From UBA8950 sp034411635 (GTDB lineage Bacteria; Chloroflexota; Anaerolineae; Anaerolineales; Villigracilaceae), in NCBI GenBank assembly GCA_034411635.1, contig DAOUML010000141.1, positions 1 through 37,562 on the forward strand: a stretch of DNA of 37,562 bases, in the 5' to 3' direction. Below are positions 1 to 7,160 of the stretch, in pieces. Position numbers and translations under genes: made by a program. The notes under the pieces were generated by a model. It worked only from the letters and a program-made list of their open reading frames with translations, was not told the origin of the DNA and made no database searches. Every line of letters begins with the position of its first letter. Positions within the stretch are counted from its first letter, which is position 1.

Positions 1-52
1 ATTTGTGGGAAACCTTACAGACAAAACGCTTGCAGATTGGCTCAATTTTTGT

Positions 53-87
53 ACACGGATAACACGGATTGACGGATCAACACGGAT
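53..87. repeat. Iterated ACACGGAT repeat tract
   Basis: Three exact ACACGGAT units and one GACGGAT unit follow each other within 35 bases (53-60, 62-69, 71-77, 80-87). Related CACGG units recur inside the glycosyltransferase gene at 20918-20953. The rest of 1-103 holds no gene or clear promoter that I can see. Confidence 0.6.
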
Positions 88-103
88 AAAAACCTAAAAG
101 ATC

Positions 104-236
104 GTAACTGCCTACGAACCGATATTCGTAGGGCGACACATCGTCCCCGAATGGGGGTTTATGTCGCCTAAAAGCAAATTCTCACTGTCTTACTCCTAAC
201 CGCGACTTTCAAGTCGCGCTACGGGAGGCATTATAC
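104..236 (+). repeat. MITE-like dispersed element, copy 1
   Basis: This is a ~133-bp element that recurs at 14864-14994 and, inverted, at 35267-35398. Its ends are related inverted repeats (left GTAACTGCCTAC, right end reading GTATAATGCCTCC on the other strand). Inside are a CTACGAA/TTCGTAG dyad (about 112-130) and a GCGACTT/AAGTCGC dyad (about 202-217). It carries no ORF. It sits 14 bp beyond the fmt stop, so it could fold at the end of that operon's transcript. Whether it is mobile is inferred. Confidence 0.75.
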
Positions 237-250
237 GAAAAATTCCTGAA

Positions 251-1177
251 CTACCAGATTCGCCCGCCCAATAAAAAATCTTTGCCGGACATGGGCTTTT
301 TGCCGGGGGGCTGGAGTTCGTCGAAAACCAGGATTCCATCGGCGGTTCCGATGGCTGGGCAATCATCGACAATCAACCGCTGGCCTGATTCTGCGCTGCC
401 GATTCTCAGATGCGCTCTTTGGATTTTGAGCGCCGCGCCCTGCCAGGCCACAAATGCGCCCGGCCAGGGTTGCAAGGCGCGAATTTTGCGCTCCAATTCG
501 GCGGCGGGGCGGGTGAAATCGAGCAGGCCGTCTTCTTTTTTGAGCATGGGGGCGTAGGTCGCTCCCTGCGACAGACTCAGGGCAGATTGGGGCTGGGGAT
601 GTAGTTCACCGCTGAGGTAACGGGGCAGGGTTTCGAGCAACAGTTCGCCGCCCAGCGCGGCCAGTTTCTCGAAAAGCGAACCGCCTGTGTCGGTTGGAAG
701 AATTGGGATGGCTTTTTGGGAGATCATCGGGCCGGTATCTATGCCGGGGTCCATTTGCATAATGGTAATGCCGGTTTCGGAATCGCCGGCCAGAATGGCA
801 GCCTGAATGGGGGCCGCGCCGCGCCACCTGGGCAAGAGCGAAGCGTGGACATTGACGCAGCCGAATTTGGGCAGATTCAAAACATCGGGACGCAAAATTT
901 GACCGAAGGCGGCGACCACGATCAGGTCAGGATTCCAGGCCTGGAGTTGGGTGATTGCATCGGGCTGGCGCAGTTTTTCGGGCTGGATGGCGGCAATGCC
1001 GAGTTCATCCGCCGCAATTTTGACAGGCGGCGGCGTCAGTTTGTTGCCGCGCCCGGCGGGGCGGTCGGGTTGGGTGACGACGCCGAGCAGGTGATAGGCC
1101 GGGTCGGCGGCCAGGGCGCGCAAAGTCGGGACGGCAAAATCGGGCGAGCCCATGAAAACGGTGCGAATTTGAGTCAT
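251..1177 (-). CDS. fmt: Methionyl-tRNA formyltransferase
   Basis: The enzyme transfers a formyl group from 10-formyl-tetrahydrofolate to initiator Met-tRNA in the cytoplasm. The 308-residue length is normal for the family. The N-terminal formyltransferase domain (about 1-205) has the expected catalytic triad: Asn109 and His111 in NVHASLLPRWRGAAP, and Asp147 in GIDTG. The C-terminal OB-like domain (about 207-308) starts at ATYAP and contains the typical LQPWPGAF segment. The start codon overlaps the stop of the upstream DHODH-like gene as ATGA, so translation is probably coupled. It is the last gene of the minus-strand operon. The interdomain piece QPQSALSLSQG (about 197-207) is encoded by DNA resembling a short dispersed repeat. 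The assignment is very secure. Confidence 0.97.
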   Translation of the reverse strand: MTQIRTVFMGSPDFAVPTLRALAADPAYHLLGVVTQPDRPAGRGNKLTPPPVKIAADELGIAAIQPEKLRQPDAITQLQAWNPDLIVVAAFGQILRPDVLNLPKFGCVNVHASLLPRWRGAAPIQAAILAGDSETGITIMQMDPGIDTGPMISQKAIPILPTDTGGSLFEKLAALGGELLLETLPRYLSGELHPQPQSALSLSQGATYAPMLKKEDGLLDFTRPAAELERKIRALQPWPGAFVAWQGAALKIQRAHLRIGSAESGQRLIVDDCPAIGTADGILVFDELQPPGKKPMSGKDFLLGGRIW

Positions 1178-1944
1178 GCGTGGGTCTTTGGGGATGAATT
1201 AAGAATCTGGGTCGGCAGCCATAGGGCAGTATCAAACTGGACGGCGAACGCGCCAGCCTGGAGCATGGCCTGGGCGTCGTCGAGCGAATACAAGCCGCCC
1301 GCGCCGATCACCGGTATGCCCAATCGCGCCGCCGCGTAGACAATTTCAAGGCTGCGCGGCAAGTTGGCGGGGCCGTAGATGCGTCCACTGGTGAGTTTGC
1401 CGTTTTGGAGGAGCGCGCCGCGTGGGGCAGCCAGACTGATGGCGGCAGCGCCAGCCTGAACAAGGCGCGGGCCGAGGCTCAAAACTTGCTCGTGCGGCAG
1501 GTTGACGAGGATGGGCAATTCGCCGAGCGACATTTCAAGGGCGTAATACAGAATATCGTCGGACAGGCCGGGGGCGAAGCCGAATTCAAGGGCCAGGATA
1601 TTTTCGATATTCTCGAGACGGCGAGTCATGCGAGCGGTCTCTTCGGGCCGGTCGGCCATCAGGTGCGGGATGACAGGCAGAGGGGAGTCGCGCCACTTGC
1701 GGGCATAACGTTTGAGGGCGGCATCGAGGCCGGGGTTGGGCAATCCGCTATGGAGCAGGAATCCGCCCGGATAGTCGACCAACGCGGGCTGATGGGCCGG
1801 TTGGCGCGGGCGCATACTAAGTGGGTTGGTGATAAATGCGCCCAGTGACAGGTGGTTTTCATTGCGCAGGTAACGGGCGGGGTTGAGGCCGAGCGAACCG
1901 GCGGCATTGAGGTAGGGCGAGGCAAAATACAGGTCACGCTTCAT
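1174..1944 (-). CDS. Dihydroorotate dehydrogenase-like FMN-barrel protein, probably catalytically altered
   Basis: This 256-residue protein follows the class 1 dihydroorotate dehydrogenase TIM-barrel pattern. LGAFITNPLS (34-43) matches the LGA-VTK-T segment, HSGLPNPGLDA (65-75) matches the G-NPG segment, and SGRIYGPANLP plus IPVIGAGGLYSLDDA near the C-terminus match the phosphate-binding end. Key residues are changed: the Lys of the VTK motif is Asn40, and the N-S-C-P-N catalytic loop is replaced by ALEFGFAPG (118-126), with no Cys or Ser base. It is also shorter than the usual ~300 residues. It may be a pseudoenzyme or act on another substrate. It overlaps the lipoprotein gene upstream and fmt downstream by 4 bases each, so the three are cotranscribed. 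The fold call is fairly secure and the function is unknown. Confidence 0.7.
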   Translation of the reverse strand: MKRDLYFASPYLNAAGSLGLNPARYLRNENHLSLGAFITNPLSMRPRQPAHQPALVDYPGGFLLHSGLPNPGLDAALKRYARKWRDSPLPVIPHLMADRPEETARMTRRLENIENILALEFGFAPGLSDDILYYALEMSLGELPILVNLPHEQVLSLGPRLVQAGAAAISLAAPRGALLQNGKLTSGRIYGPANLPRSLEIVYAAARLGIPVIGAGGLYSLDDAQAMLQAGAFAVQFDTALWLPTQILNSSPKTHA

Positions 1945-3992
1945 CGCGGCAGAACGGCGAAAACGGAGAGCAATTCGCGGCCTGTAACGGCAAGGTAACG
2001 TCCATCAGGGCTAAAGGCCAGGGCGGTGACCGGGGTTTGCAGGGCCTGGTAGGTTTCGTAAATCAGGCTGTCGAGCGCGAGAAGCAGAATGGAGCCATCT
2101 TGCATGCCAAGCGCGGCCAGGTTGGTGGGGGCAAGCGTAAAGGCGGTGATGGGCGCGGCGATTTCGACTTGAAACAGGGGTTGGGCTTCGCTGCTCTGGG
2201 GGTCAATGATCCAGACATCGACTGTTTCGCCGCTGTATGTTTCGCGCAGGTAGAAAATACGCCCATCGACGGTCAATTCGAGAACGTTAGCGAGCAGGGT
2301 GTCACGTTTTTGGAAGATGGTTTTGCCGGTGGCTTTTTCGACCAGGGTGATGTAAGACACGCCGTTGGCTTGACGGGTGAGAAAGGCGATGTGGGTGAGA
2401 TTTTCAGATACGGATTGGAAGATGCCGGGAGCCGATTCAACGGGCAATCTCTGGCCTTTGCGGTACAAGTCGGTGGTGCTGCCGCGATTGTCGAGCAGGA
2501 TAAAATCTCCGCTACGATTAACCCAGTAAATGGGCTGGGAGCCGGTTTCAAAGAGAATTTCGCCAACCGGGTTAAGCAGGCTGATTTTGCCATCTTCCTG
2601 AATTTCGCGAAAAACGGGGCCTTCGGAGGTATGAATGCGTTCGGCTTCGTAGGTTTTGCAGTCGGTTTCGGCGCTGTTGAGGCGGATGAAGCAGATTGTG
2701 TTTTGGGCGCTGACAAACAGGGAGTCAGGGCTGAAGAAGCGCGCGGCGCGCAGGTCTTGCAGGTTAAGGGATTCGAGCGAGGTTGATTCAGAGGATGGGA
2801 AGTTAAGCCCCCACAAGGCATCGAATGCGTCGGTTTGGTTGGTGGGGGCGACGGTTATCGAAAGGGTTTCGCGCGCCCAAAATTCCCAGCGTCCCTGAAT
2901 GGCCTGGTAGGTTTCGGCAGCGTCATCCCAATACAGGCCGGTGGCGTAGATGAAGGATTCGTCTGATTCGGTTGCAACTTGCCAGTCGACTTGCCTTCCG
3001 CGCGCTTGCGGAATGTCAACTTCGCCAGCCAGCCTGAGCGGGAAGGTATAGTAAAAGCGAATTTTGCTGCCGGCAAAAACAACCGCGTATTCGCCGCCAC
3101 GCGAGAAGAGAAAGGCCGCGTTAGGACTGCCCAGGCTGAGGGTGCGCGTTGCGGCGGCCAGATTGTAGATGTCCCAGTAAATCAGGTCACGCTCGCGGCG
3201 GGCGATCAGGTATTGCCCGCCTGCTGAAATTGCAATCGATTGGCTGGGGCCGTTGTATTCCAGGAGGCTTTCCGCGCTGAAATAGTTGATCAGGGTGAGC
3301 GGTTGTTTGCCAAAGCGATAGGCCAAAAGTTCATCGAAAGGCGCGAGCGCTACCTGAACCGGATTGGTATCGAGAGCAATGGCTTCGGGCGCAGGGATGG
3401 AACGCAACAGGGAGAGTTGATTGGAATCAATGGCGTAGACTTTGATAAACCACTGTCCCTTTTCGCGCAGGGCAACGGCAAAGCGGCTGGCATCGTGGTT
3501 GACTGCCAAACAAGAATCGCATTGTACATCTGCCATTTGAATTTCAGGCCAATCGGCGATAAGTTCGCCGCTAACCGCGTAGAGGCTCAGGCTTTCGGCG
3601 TTTGCCAGCAATATTTTTTGTTCATCAGGCGTAATCAGGATGGCCCGGCGCGGATTTTTGCTATAGTTGAAAACGCGAGTCAGCCAGTTGGTGTTGCTGA
3701 CGCCAATGCGCGGAAAACCAGCGTCGGGCAGGGGGGTTCCAGGGCCAACCGGATATGGAGAACGCAGGGTGGGCAGCGGGGTAATGGTTGGGGTAATGCT
3801 GGGGGTGATGGTTGGCACCAGACTGGCCGCCGGGGTAATGGTGTAAACAGGCCGGGGCGTGAAGGTTGCTGGTTGAATCTCAGGCTGGGCGGGGGAAAAA
3901 TCGAGGCCAAAAGGCAATTCTCCACAACCAGCCAAAAGCATAAACAGCGCAATTGGCAGCAGTCTTTGATAGATTGTTTTTTTTGAAAACAT
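1941..3992 (-). CDS. Lipoprotein with WD40-like beta-propeller repeats
   Basis: The protein has 683 residues. A type II signal peptide ends in the lipobox LLAGC (Cys23), so it should be anchored on the outer face of the membrane. A Thr/Pro-rich linker follows (about 38-90: TITPSITPTITPLPT and similar), as in many cell-wall-spanning linkers. The rest is made of repeated beta-blade-like segments, ending with SPDGRYLAVTGRELLSVFAV, a typical WD40/TolB-like blade. No catalytic motif is visible. Its start overlaps the stop of the small YHS-like gene by one base (TGATG) and its end overlaps the DHODH-like gene by 4 bases. A role in surface binding or scaffolding is an inference. Confidence 0.75.
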   Translation of the reverse strand: MFSKKTIYQRLLPIALFMLLAGCGELPFGLDFSPAQPEIQPATFTPRPVYTITPAASLVPTITPSITPTITPLPTLRSPYPVGPGTPLPDAGFPRIGVSNTNWLTRVFNYSKNPRRAILITPDEQKILLANAESLSLYAVSGELIADWPEIQMADVQCDSCLAVNHDASRFAVALREKGQWFIKVYAIDSNQLSLLRSIPAPEAIALDTNPVQVALAPFDELLAYRFGKQPLTLINYFSAESLLEYNGPSQSIAISAGGQYLIARRERDLIYWDIYNLAAATRTLSLGSPNAAFLFSRGGEYAVVFAGSKIRFYYTFPLRLAGEVDIPQARGRQVDWQVATESDESFIYATGLYWDDAAETYQAIQGRWEFWARETLSITVAPTNQTDAFDALWGLNFPSSESTSLESLNLQDLRAARFFSPDSLFVSAQNTICFIRLNSAETDCKTYEAERIHTSEGPVFREIQEDGKISLLNPVGEILFETGSQPIYWVNRSGDFILLDNRGSTTDLYRKGQRLPVESAPGIFQSVSENLTHIAFLTRQANGVSYITLVEKATGKTIFQKRDTLLANVLELTVDGRIFYLRETYSGETVDVWIIDPQSSEAQPLFQVEIAAPITAFTLAPTNLAALGMQDGSILLLALDSLIYETYQALQTPVTALAFSPDGRYLAVTGRELLSVFAVLPR

Positions 3993-4195
3993 CAGGTCTG
4001 CCCTTCGTCTTCTTCCTGCGGGTGTGGAATTTCGCCTGCCATGAAACGCTCCTTATCTTGTTCAAAGGCTTTCAGACAGGCTTTCTTGCAAAAATAGACG
4101 CGTTGCCCGCGATACAAAGCGCACGGATACCTGGGCGGATAATTCAGCCGCTCACCACAGACCGAAAGCGTTTTGTTGGGCTGGCTGGCTGGCAT
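3992..4195 (-). CDS. Small Cys-rich YHS/TRASH-like protein
   Basis: This is a 67-residue protein with Cys13, Cys25, Cys36 and Cys40. The segment RGQRVYFCKKACLKAF (29-44), followed by ERFM, resembles the core of YHS/TRASH metal-binding domains (a G-x-x-Y-x-F-C-x-x-x-C-x-x-x-F pattern). It ends in an acidic tail. The gene lies 7 bases after the S41 peptidase gene and overlaps the next gene by 1 base, so it belongs to the same operon. Metal binding, probably zinc or copper, is inferred from the family. No partner can be named from sequence. Confidence 0.7.
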   Translation of the reverse strand: MPASQPNKTLSVCGERLNYPPRYPCALYRGQRVYFCKKACLKAFEQDKERFMAGEIPHPQEEDEGQT

Positions 4196-4202
4196 CTTTG
4201 CC

Positions 4203-6746
4203 TTATGGTTTTACAAATATGGTGTAATCAAACAATTGTTTTCCAGCCGGATAACGGGTTGAGCCATCATTAATGGGGCCGGTAAAAGTGACCGTCGTTT
4301 GCAAATGATGCTCGCCGCCATCAAACTCAGTGACCTGAACAAAGTAAGCCCGGCAAGAGAGATTTTCGCCAGGGGCATAATCGAGGCTGGCAAACTGATC
4401 GAGGGAAAGGTCCTGACCGTTCAAATTAAACAGCACTTCAATCTTTTGCCAATTTTCATCCAGGGTTTCAGCATCACTCGCGCACCAACCCCAGGCCCAC
4501 AACAACGGCTCCGATTTACCCAGAACAATCGTGTATGGGAAGATGGTGTCCATTGTGGCGAGCGACGCTTCGTCGTATCGCTCGCGGGCTTTTTCTTCCA
4601 GTTGAGTGACTTTACCTGATTCGAGGGCGGTCATGGTCTCTGCCGGGCTGAGCAGTTTGGGCTGCCGGGCAGGCGCGAGACCAGCGCCATGCGGCTCCAA
4701 CACAGCGCGGATGCCATACTGCAAAACGACATCTTCTTCGCTCGAAACGGTTTCAAAGGTAAGCGGAACGCGCACCGTAGGCAGAACGCCCACCCCTTCG
4801 AGGAAAATCGAGCCATCGGGCAGAGTCATGCGTCCGGTTGGCACTTGCAGAGAGAATCCTTCGGGCAGGCGGAATTGTCCACGCGCCACTTCGGCCTCGA
4901 CCCCAGCGGTGGGATACATGCCAACGGTAATCATGCCCGGAACCTGGCTAAAGGCATACGATTCGAGTTCGCAGGCGCTGGCGCATGCTTGCCCCACCAG
5001 CAAAACGGTTTTATCGAAACGATACTGGTTTTGGTTGGCAACCACCTTGCCGGGCAGTCCGCGCGGCTCAAATTTGCCGCTCTGTTCGCTAAAATATTCC
5101 ATCTGCGCCATTGGAATTTCAAGTTCGGTCAAAAATCCGGCCAGGCCCAGGTTGGCCCCGCCGCCATTGAAGCGCATATCGATAATCACCCCAGCCACCT
5201 GGCGGGATTCAAAGGTGCGCAGGGCGCGCTCAAACAACTTGACAATGAGGCCCAAATCGTCGTAGTTGCTGTTGATTTCGACATAGCCAATTTCAACATT
5301 GCCCTCGCGAATAATTTTGAACTCCACCGGCAGCATATTATCGAAATCGACATTGTAATAAACCGAAGTGCGCGAGAAAGAATCGCGCTCCTCAATGGTC
5401 GTGAGTTTGACAGTTTTGGCCGCCTGCCCAGGGTTCTGGAAGGTGACTTCTGTCTCGACACCGACGGCAGCGCGCAAGAAGTAGCGCTGCTGCTGGTAAC
5501 GGTGGGCAAAATCGCTTGAGGAAATCACAAATGGCTGGGCCGCGCCAATCGCCTCGGCAACGGGTAAGCCGCCAAATTCGGTCACAACCGCGCCAACCTG
5601 CATTCCGGCGGCCTGAGCAGGGCCGCCTTCGGTCACAAAAATGACCGCCACGCTGCCATCATCCAATTCGCGAACGGCAAACCCATAGCCGCCAGCGGTG
5701 CGCTCGAAGAAATCCTGGTTGGCGTAATCGCCGCCATCCATCCCAACGTGCCCGTCTTTAAAGGCCCAGGTGTAATCGCGCAGGGCTTCGTAAAAGGCTT
5801 GCGGGTTTTTGTCCTTTTCGGCTTGCTCAACGCGCGGCTTTAACTCGGCATAGAGCGCATCCCAATCGGGTTGTTTGCCTTCGATACCATTGAAAGCGTA
5901 ATTGATGCGCACATAGTCAAACATCTGGTCGAAGGCCTCGGTATAAGAATCTTCGGCGAAATCCTTAATCGCAACGTCTTTTGGCTCATACAAAGGCAAT
6001 TCAGGCTCAGGTTCCTTGTAAAAGCGGAAAGGCTCGCTGTCCAAATCAACAATCGTATATCCGGCAGGAATGGGGGCAACCGGGTCGTCATCGGTCAGGA
6101 GCAGGCCGTCTTCGCCAAAAGCGGTTGGGAACTTCTGGTTCTCATCGGGCGACCAGACAATCAACTTGCCACCAATCACCTCGTACTGACGGTCGGTATC
6201 GGTGCGGGCAGAAGTCAGGTAGCCGGGCCAACCCGTCGAGCGGTCGTCGCCATGCGAGTAGGGGCCGCCGGTCAGGTTCGGCCAGTAAGCCACCACAAAA
6301 ACCTGCACGCCGGGGTCTTCCTGAGCGTCATTGTCCACATCGGCCTGCATTGCGGTTGGGCGTTGGGGCAGTTGCAGCACATACTTGCCGACCATTTCGT
6401 CGAGATTCATATCCAAAAAGCCCAGGGTCTGTGAAGCAATCGGAATTTCCCACTCTTGATCGCGGGTGATAAAGGCATACATATCGATCAGCGCAACAGC
6501 GTGCTGGTCATAATAATCGGTGATGATACTATTGGAATACTCAAAAGAGCCAACAATCTGAAACGGCTCATCGGGGCCAGGGCAGGCGCTCGCCAAATCG
6601 ATAACGGCTGGCAGTTCGGGGCATTCCGGCTCAACCACAATCGTTTCGGGCGTGGGAACTTGTTGAGCGGGCAGAATATCCTGCATTCCGCAGGCCTGAG
6701 TAAAAAATACAAGGACAAAAATGGATAAAAGCAAACGTAATTTCAT
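4203..6746 (-). CDS. S41 (tail-specific/tricorn-like) peptidase lipoprotein
   Basis: This 847-residue secreted protease is the first gene of the operon. The signal peptide ends in TQAC (lipobox Cys19). Residues 20-255 are a family-specific N-terminal region. A helical region (about 265-345) contains FKDGHVG with His333, the position of the catalytic His in tricorn-core-like S41 members. A PDZ domain spans about 350-450. The S41 core spans about 480-665, with GVIIDMRFNGGG (519-530) and nucleophile Ser590 in S-A-C-E (590-593). The Lys of the CtpA-type Ser/Lys dyad (GKG motif) is not visible, which fits a Ser/His/Glu type. About 180 C-terminal residues are unassigned. A strong Shine-Dalgarno AAGGAG precedes the ATG. 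The substrate is unknown. Confidence 0.88.
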   Translation of the reverse strand: MKLRLLLSIFVLVFFTQACGMQDILPAQQVPTPETIVVEPECPELPAVIDLASACPGPDEPFQIVGSFEYSNSIITDYYDQHAVALIDMYAFITRDQEWEIPIASQTLGFLDMNLDEMVGKYVLQLPQRPTAMQADVDNDAQEDPGVQVFVVAYWPNLTGGPYSHGDDRSTGWPGYLTSARTDTDRQYEVIGGKLIVWSPDENQKFPTAFGEDGLLLTDDDPVAPIPAGYTIVDLDSEPFRFYKEPEPELPLYEPKDVAIKDFAEDSYTEAFDQMFDYVRINYAFNGIEGKQPDWDALYAELKPRVEQAEKDKNPQAFYEALRDYTWAFKDGHVGMDGGDYANQDFFERTAGGYGFAVRELDDGSVAVIFVTEGGPAQAAGMQVGAVVTEFGGLPVAEAIGAAQPFVISSSDFAHRYQQQRYFLRAAVGVETEVTFQNPGQAAKTVKLTTIEERDSFSRTSVYYNVDFDNMLPVEFKIIREGNVEIGYVEINSNYDDLGLIVKLFERALRTFESRQVAGVIIDMRFNGGGANLGLAGFLTELEIPMAQMEYFSEQSGKFEPRGLPGKVVANQNQYRFDKTVLLVGQACASACELESYAFSQVPGMITVGMYPTAGVEAEVARGQFRLPEGFSLQVPTGRMTLPDGSIFLEGVGVLPTVRVPLTFETVSSEEDVVLQYGIRAVLEPHGAGLAPARQPKLLSPAETMTALESGKVTQLEEKARERYDEASLATMDTIFPYTIVLGKSEPLLWAWGWCASDAETLDENWQKIEVLFNLNGQDLSLDQFASLDYAPGENLSCRAYFVQVTEFDGGEHHLQTTVTFTGPINDGSTRYPAGKQLFDYTIFVKP

Positions 6747-6775
6747 CGAAAGGCTCCTTTTTTGTGGATTGGCAC

Positions 6776-6807
6776 TGATTATATCTGAAATAGAAACAGT
6801 ATAATCA
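6776..6807. promoter_or_regulatory. Symmetric divergent sigma-70 promoter
   Basis: TGATTATA (6776-6783) and TATAATCA (6800-6807) form a perfect 8-bp inverted repeat. On each strand TATAAT is a consensus -10 box, and the complement of the opposite -10 supplies a TGATTA -35-like box with an 18-bp spacer. The minus arm should start near 6771 and drive the S41 operon. The plus arm should start at or next to the ATG at 6812. Both geometries are read directly from the sequence; activity is inferred. Confidence 0.65.
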
Positions 6808-6811
6808 ACCT

Positions 6812-7135
6812 ATGGAAAACTGGAAAAACGAATACCAGCGTGAAATCGAAATGGCCCTGGCCGCCCGCCAACGCAAGAACGAAGGCCAGGCGCGAGTGCG
6901 CGCCCGCCGGGCGGCAGGGGTGGTCATCCGCGCTTACTACCAGCAACGCGGACAAGTCATCCGCACCCCCAGCGCGTATGACCTGCTTAAAATGGTGATG
7001 GAAGATTTGACTCTCCCCGAAGCCGTTCGCCAATCGGCGGCCAATCTAACCTTGCGGGTTAGCGAAACGTTCACGCTCCCCGAAGGGCTTGATCTCGTTG
7101 AAGAAGCCGAATCTATCGCCGCGGCTTTGTCTTGA
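6812..7135 (+). CDS. Small charged helical protein of unknown function
   Basis: This 107-residue protein is not one I recognise. The N-terminal 35 residues are strongly charged and helical (REIEMALAARQRKNEGQARVRARRAAG), followed by a second helical part ending in EEAESIAAALS. There is no signal peptide, membrane segment or Cys. It is divergent from the S41 operon and convergent with mutS2 (25-bp gap). There is no Shine-Dalgarno sequence. A consensus -10 TATAAT ends 6 bases before the ATG, which points to a leaderless mRNA. A nucleic-acid-binding role is possible given its charge, but nothing in the sequence proves it. Confidence 0.7.
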   Translation: MENWKNEYQREIEMALAARQRKNEGQARVRARRAAGVVIRAYYQQRGQVIRTPSAYDLLKMVMEDLTLPEAVRQSAANLTLRVSETFTLPEGLDLVEEAESIAAALS

Positions 7136-7160
7136 AAACAAAAAACTGGCAACTTGTCAA

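Noticed and set aside
716..1339. Plus-strand open frame across fmt and the DHODH-like gene
   Set aside because: It spans the junction of two real genes on the other strand and shows no motif.
2037..2786. Plus-strand open frame antisense to the WD40-like lipoprotein gene
   Set aside because: The composition is typical of an antisense shadow, and the minus strand has a lipobox protein in a coupled operon.
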